NCBI GenBank assembly: GCA_036417435.1
Contig: CM070905.1
Span: forward strand, 69,705,092-69,769,091
Source: Inia geoffrensis
Lineage: Eukaryota > Chordata > Mammalia > Artiodactyla > Iniidae
Reading direction: 5' to 3'
Length of the DNA: 64,000 bases
In this document: positions 60,541-64,000 of the stretch, one piece after another
Numbering within the stretch: position 1 is the stretch's first letter
How the letters are laid out: every line of letters starts with the position of its first letter
The notes under the pieces: model-generated
What the model saw: the letters and a program-made list of their open reading frames with translations, nothing else
Told to the model about the DNA's origin: nothing
Databases searched by the model: none
Translations under genes and position numbers: made by a program

Positions 60541-61935
60541 AAAAAGATGCACAAAAGTTCTATTACCATTATCTTTTAAAAACATAACTTTAAAATTACT
60601 CTAGAGTAATTAAGTCTTGTCAATGGAATCCTGTACTTTAGGTTTTTTGTATGAGATATATATGTATATATACAATTATTATTATTATTTTTTTTTTGGT
60701 TGATGGTAGGTTTCTTTCCCATAGTTCTATCTATCGTCTTCATTAGAGTAGTGAAGTCTCAATGCAAAAATTCTCATGGGACCTCTAAGCCTTTGGCAAG
60801 CTCTTTGGAAACCAGGGAAAATGGATTTCTTTACTTTCACAGAAGATTGGGAATGAAGTGGCACCTCCATTGTTCACAGCAGTTTTTTTCCCTGCTCCCC
60901 ACCATCAACCTCACAATTTGGACAAGTAACGCCTGCAGTTTCAGAAGTAAATGACAAAGAAGTAGCATCTTGCAAGTGTACAAGTGGTCAATTTTCTGTA
61001 ATGCCATATCCTCAGAATTCCTTACTGATCCGCTGTCACTTTCAGTGTTCTCAAAGTACAACTTTTGGCAAAACTATACCCAGTTTTGGCAAAACTTGAA
61101 GAATTTTTAAAAGGTGTATTTCAAAACATTAAACCCTATCATTGTACTACACAGATATCAATACTCGAATTAAAGAGGTATAAACAAATTTATGGTATGC
61201 TGTTAGAATCAAATTTATGTGGAGTTGGTAGGATCTTGTCTCAAAGAATGGCGGGAAAAGCTATGACATCACTGTTCTCCAAATCTTTATAGACAACCTA
61301 AAAGGAAATCTTTTGAGATTTTCATCTTCCATACACATCATTCCTAAAGAACACAATGTACTCTCTTAAAAGAAAATCTATAAATTTAAAATATATATAT
61401 ATAAATGTATTATTTAGGCTTTAGATGTCTCAAGAGATTACACAGATCTTTTGGAAGGGTAAACATTACATTGTCTCAGCAAATTCCATACCGAAAGCCT
61501 AATTCAAGTTCCATGAATTACAAAACTGTCCTGAAATTCAATTTCCTTATATTTTGGTATTAATATCTTTCTGCCATCCATCCTTGTTTTGGTGAACTCA
61601 TGCAAAAATTATCTAAATTCCACAAAATTTCAATCACTCTAAACAAATAAAACCTGTATCTATATATGGTCGTATATCTATCCATCCATAACACATACAA
61701 TATACAAAAATCCTAAGCTGTATACTTCAGAAACATTTTAAGTTTTGTTACATTTGTAAGGTAATTAATACCGTATCACAATAATTAGAGGCTAAATTTC
61801 CTTTCTGTATACATTTTGCTGATATGGAAGAAAAAAAAAAATCTAATGGTAACACACTGTCCCCTAGTGGAGATGAAAAAAAAAAGTTCATTATTTGTAA
61901 ATTTCCAAAACTGCAGGGAAAAAGCAGTCACTTAC
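60541..61935. other. intronic unique sequence
   Basis: An (att)n run lies near 60675-60690. The phrase ttttggcaaaact is repeated at about 61062 and 61083. No exon recognised; open frames on the plus strand are antisense to the gene and unsupported. Confidence 0.45.
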
Positions 61936-62014
61936 TAATAGTTTGCGAAAAACAAGAGTCCTCTCCAAATAGAAAGTATCTGCCTCTTGCTCATTTGAGT
62001 GAAACAAATGTCTC
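61936..62014 (-). CDS. internal coding exon (79 nt) of the same minus-strand gene
   Basis: On the minus strand this segment is bounded by an acceptor (tgtcgaggttttcag) and a consensus donor (gtaagtgac). One base completes a split codon, then 26 codons are open, including HLFHSNEQEADTF and ending VFRKLL in phase 0. Its downstream partner at 53425-53529 starts in phase 0 and its upstream partner at 63918-63967 ends in phase 2. The 79-nt length exactly bridges these phases. The peptide is charged and probably helical. No interspersed repeat was recognised in it. An unrelated open frame on the same strand covers part of the region but does not respect the splice sites. Family unknown. Confidence 0.68.
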
Positions 62015-62079
62015 CTGAAAACCTCGACAACAAAATACTAGTGAAAATGCACTTGACTTTACTTATTAACATAAGTACC

Positions 62080-62165
62080 ACACAGCACTTTTCATCTCCT
62101 TTATTCTCCATGCCTAGCACAAGGTCTTGCACATACTGAAGGCTCTCAGTAAATATTTGTGAAAC
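62080..62165 (+). mobile_element. L2 3' end
   Basis: ccatgcctagcacaaggtct, tgcacatactgaaggctctc and agtaaatatttgtgaaacaa follow the conserved L2 terminus. It lies in the upstream intron of the 79-nt exon. Confidence 0.65.
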
Positions 62166-63917
62166 AAGATAATTAAGAAGAAAGAATTGGTCAAGAAACC
62201 CTGAGGGGGCAGCACTGTCGCTCTGCTGAATAAGAACAGAGACTAAAGATTAGGAAAGACCCAAACTATGCAGCTCTCAGAGCCAGAGTGCAGTGGGGTA
62301 AAACCTGGGCAGCCAAAAGCACCAGACATTTGGCTTGAGAGCTCGCATTTCATTATCTTGTCAGTATTTCTAGATCTGGGACTTGTCACACTGTCATACT
62401 GTATTTTCTTACATCATTCATAATATCAATTCTCCCACTTAATAAAGTTGAAAAATCTGTCTCATACACAATGTCTCTTTTAATTAGCAAAAATGTTTTG
62501 ATCCTATACAACTTACCCAACAGTTACCAAGTCCTGCTAGTTTTCTACTGTAACATCCCTCACCAGCTATCCTCTGACCACTCTCAGTCTACGTCCTTAT
62601 CATCCTGTACCTAGATTCCTCAAGCATGTGTTCTAATCTCACTAGAACAACCATTTTCACTATGTCAAACCCACATTACTTTCAGCACAAACCTCATCTT
62701 AGCATTCAAGACTATGCACAGTCAACCTAGTCAATCCTTCTGACCAGTTTCCACTCCTTTACTATACAGAATCCACTTCTGTGGCCATACTGATATAATC
62801 ACTGTTTTCCCTTCTCCAGTAAAATGGTTTCCCAATAATTGTCTTTCTGACTCACATCAATTTTCAAGTACCTGGCTGTGATGACTTCCTGTTATGAAAT
62901 CATTTATTTTACTACACATCAGTAATTTGCATTATCATAGTTTGCCTCACAATCTCTTACAATCTTGTTAGGTTTGCATATGTATAGATCCTATTTTCTT
63001 AGCTAAATTGTAGACAGTAAAAGGCAACTCTCCCAAATTAAATTCTAAAATCAAATAAAGTACTATACCTATAGTAGGTACTCAGTAAACTAAACAGATT
63101 AATTTGCTAGTTAATTCTATAAAGATCTGGCTTTATATATAGCTATTAAGACATCTTGGAAGCATCGATGTTTTTAGATAAAGGATACATCATTATAGAA
63201 ATAACCCCCTAAAAATAAAAATAAGAGAAAAACTTGTATCTATACTTGGAAACTGAAAAGGTGTGAAAAACTAGAAATTTGTGCTACATGATTCCTCTCC
63301 TATGAAAGAAAGCCTGGTCTCAGAGATAAGTGTAGGGACACTGATACATTTACACTAATATACCCAAGTCAGAAGGATAAAGGCAGACAAGGAGGCAGGC
63401 ATTCTCTTATTTGTGGTGGTTGCATAAGCAGAAAATCTGTATACCAGGTGTTGGTAGGCAATGAGTCCTGTTTCCACAATGGGTGAGAAAAGATAGGGTG
63501 GACAGAAAGATTATTCAGAAGAGTACCTTCTTGAGTGGATGGCCCAGGCGTTAGTAGAAAAATGTACTGATAATTTCTCTTAGAGCATAAAGATTGGTTG
63601 AATTTTTCCCATAAAATTTAGATTCAAACTTACAAACTTAAATCAAGGAACGATAACTAAAATAGGCCAAATTCAAACATAACTTCTTGGTAGCAGCATG
63701 TGTGTGTGTGGAAAGTGGGGAATTACTATTGAAATTTTTTGAGCAGTTTAAAAAGAAAAAAATGTCTGGTCAATGACCATTAGACCCTTAAATATTGGTT
63801 AGATGGGTAAATAGTTAGTATCCAAAGTTGTAATCTCAAATGTCCACAGAAAAATATTTACCACTGTATTAAAAAGTCTATTTCCTTCCAAGAAGAAGAC
63901 TTTCAGTTGCAACTTAC
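62166..63917. other. intronic sequence; 62500-62930 possibly L2-like
   Basis: No additional exon with both splice sites was found. Between 62500 and 62930 the text resembles the pyrimidine-rich L2 body, but too loosely to define. The rest is unique. Confidence 0.35.
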
Positions 63918-63967
63918 AAGAAGTGTTCTATCCTGACCAGATTGGTGCCGATTTTTAACAGTCTTAA
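63918..63967 (-). CDS. candidate internal coding exon (50 nt), nearest the window edge
   Basis: On the minus strand an acceptor (ttttctgctag) precedes 50 open bases ending at a strong donor (gtaagttgc). Read in phase 0 it gives 16 codons, LRLLKIGTNLVRIEHF, plus two bases. Those two bases join the first base of the next exon to make a leucine codon. The frame stays open through all three exons. The codon just before the acceptor would be a stop, so the exon should begin at this splice site rather than extend further. It is short and its acceptor is the weakest of the three, so it is less certain than the other two. More exons of the gene must lie beyond 64000. Confidence 0.55.
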
Positions 63968-64000
63968 CTAGCAGAAAATTAGCCTGACAAAGCTCCCTCC

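Noticed and set aside
63500..63580. Possible extra minus-strand exon near 63530
   Set aside because: Splice sites are weak, and the 63918 exon already joins in phase directly to the 62014 exon.
1..64000. CRISPR arrays, operons, phage or plasmid features
   Set aside because: All regularly spaced repeats are simple repeats or dispersed retrotransposons; the sequence is a mammalian nuclear genome.

Overview
This is a mammalian, almost certainly cetacean, nuclear window. It is AT-rich, largely non-coding and dominated by retrotransposons. The main taxonomic clue is 13 copies of a tRNA-headed SINE that opens with ggcttccctggtggcgcag and ends in poly-A. This is the CHR family of Cetacea, hippos and ruminants. 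No BovB or Bov-tA elements were seen, which argues against a ruminant. Four large L1 LINEs and several short L1 tails share the recent cetartiodactyl 3' end. The species cannot be read from the sequence.

Layout. 1-6045: an old, decayed L1 (L1MB-like 3' end) carrying three SINEs and a later 5'-truncated L1. 6046-24150: mostly unique sequence with MIR, L2 and ancient L1 relics, one MaLR LTR in reverse, a G-quadruplex/(GA)n tract, a TG/TA/CA palindrome and a short young L1 tail. 24150-30665: a CpG-rich block followed by a nearly full-length dead L1 (copy B), itself hit by a SINE and by a small antisense L1 tail. 30666-35017: mostly unique sequence with two long-form SINEs. 35018-45413: a nested L1 complex. 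Copy C is 5'-inverted (twin-priming structure) and was later split by copy D, a full-length L1 with its own 5' UTR, ORF1, broken ORF2 and about 100 bases of apparent 3' transduction. 45414-53424: relics, SINEs and a small DNA transposon (MITE).

53425-63967: the only probable protein-coding gene, on the minus strand. Three short exons have good splice sites and mutually compatible phases. Together they encode the last 77 residues of a protein I do not recognise. The rest of the gene lies beyond the right edge of the window. No CRISPR array, operon or tRNA/rRNA gene is present.

Transposon nesting gives a relative order: the old L1 (copy A) came first, then the young L1 tail inside it. Copy C came before copy D, and copy D before the SINE in its ORF2. 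The L1 proteins described here are fragments or mutated, and no element looks capable of autonomous retrotransposition.
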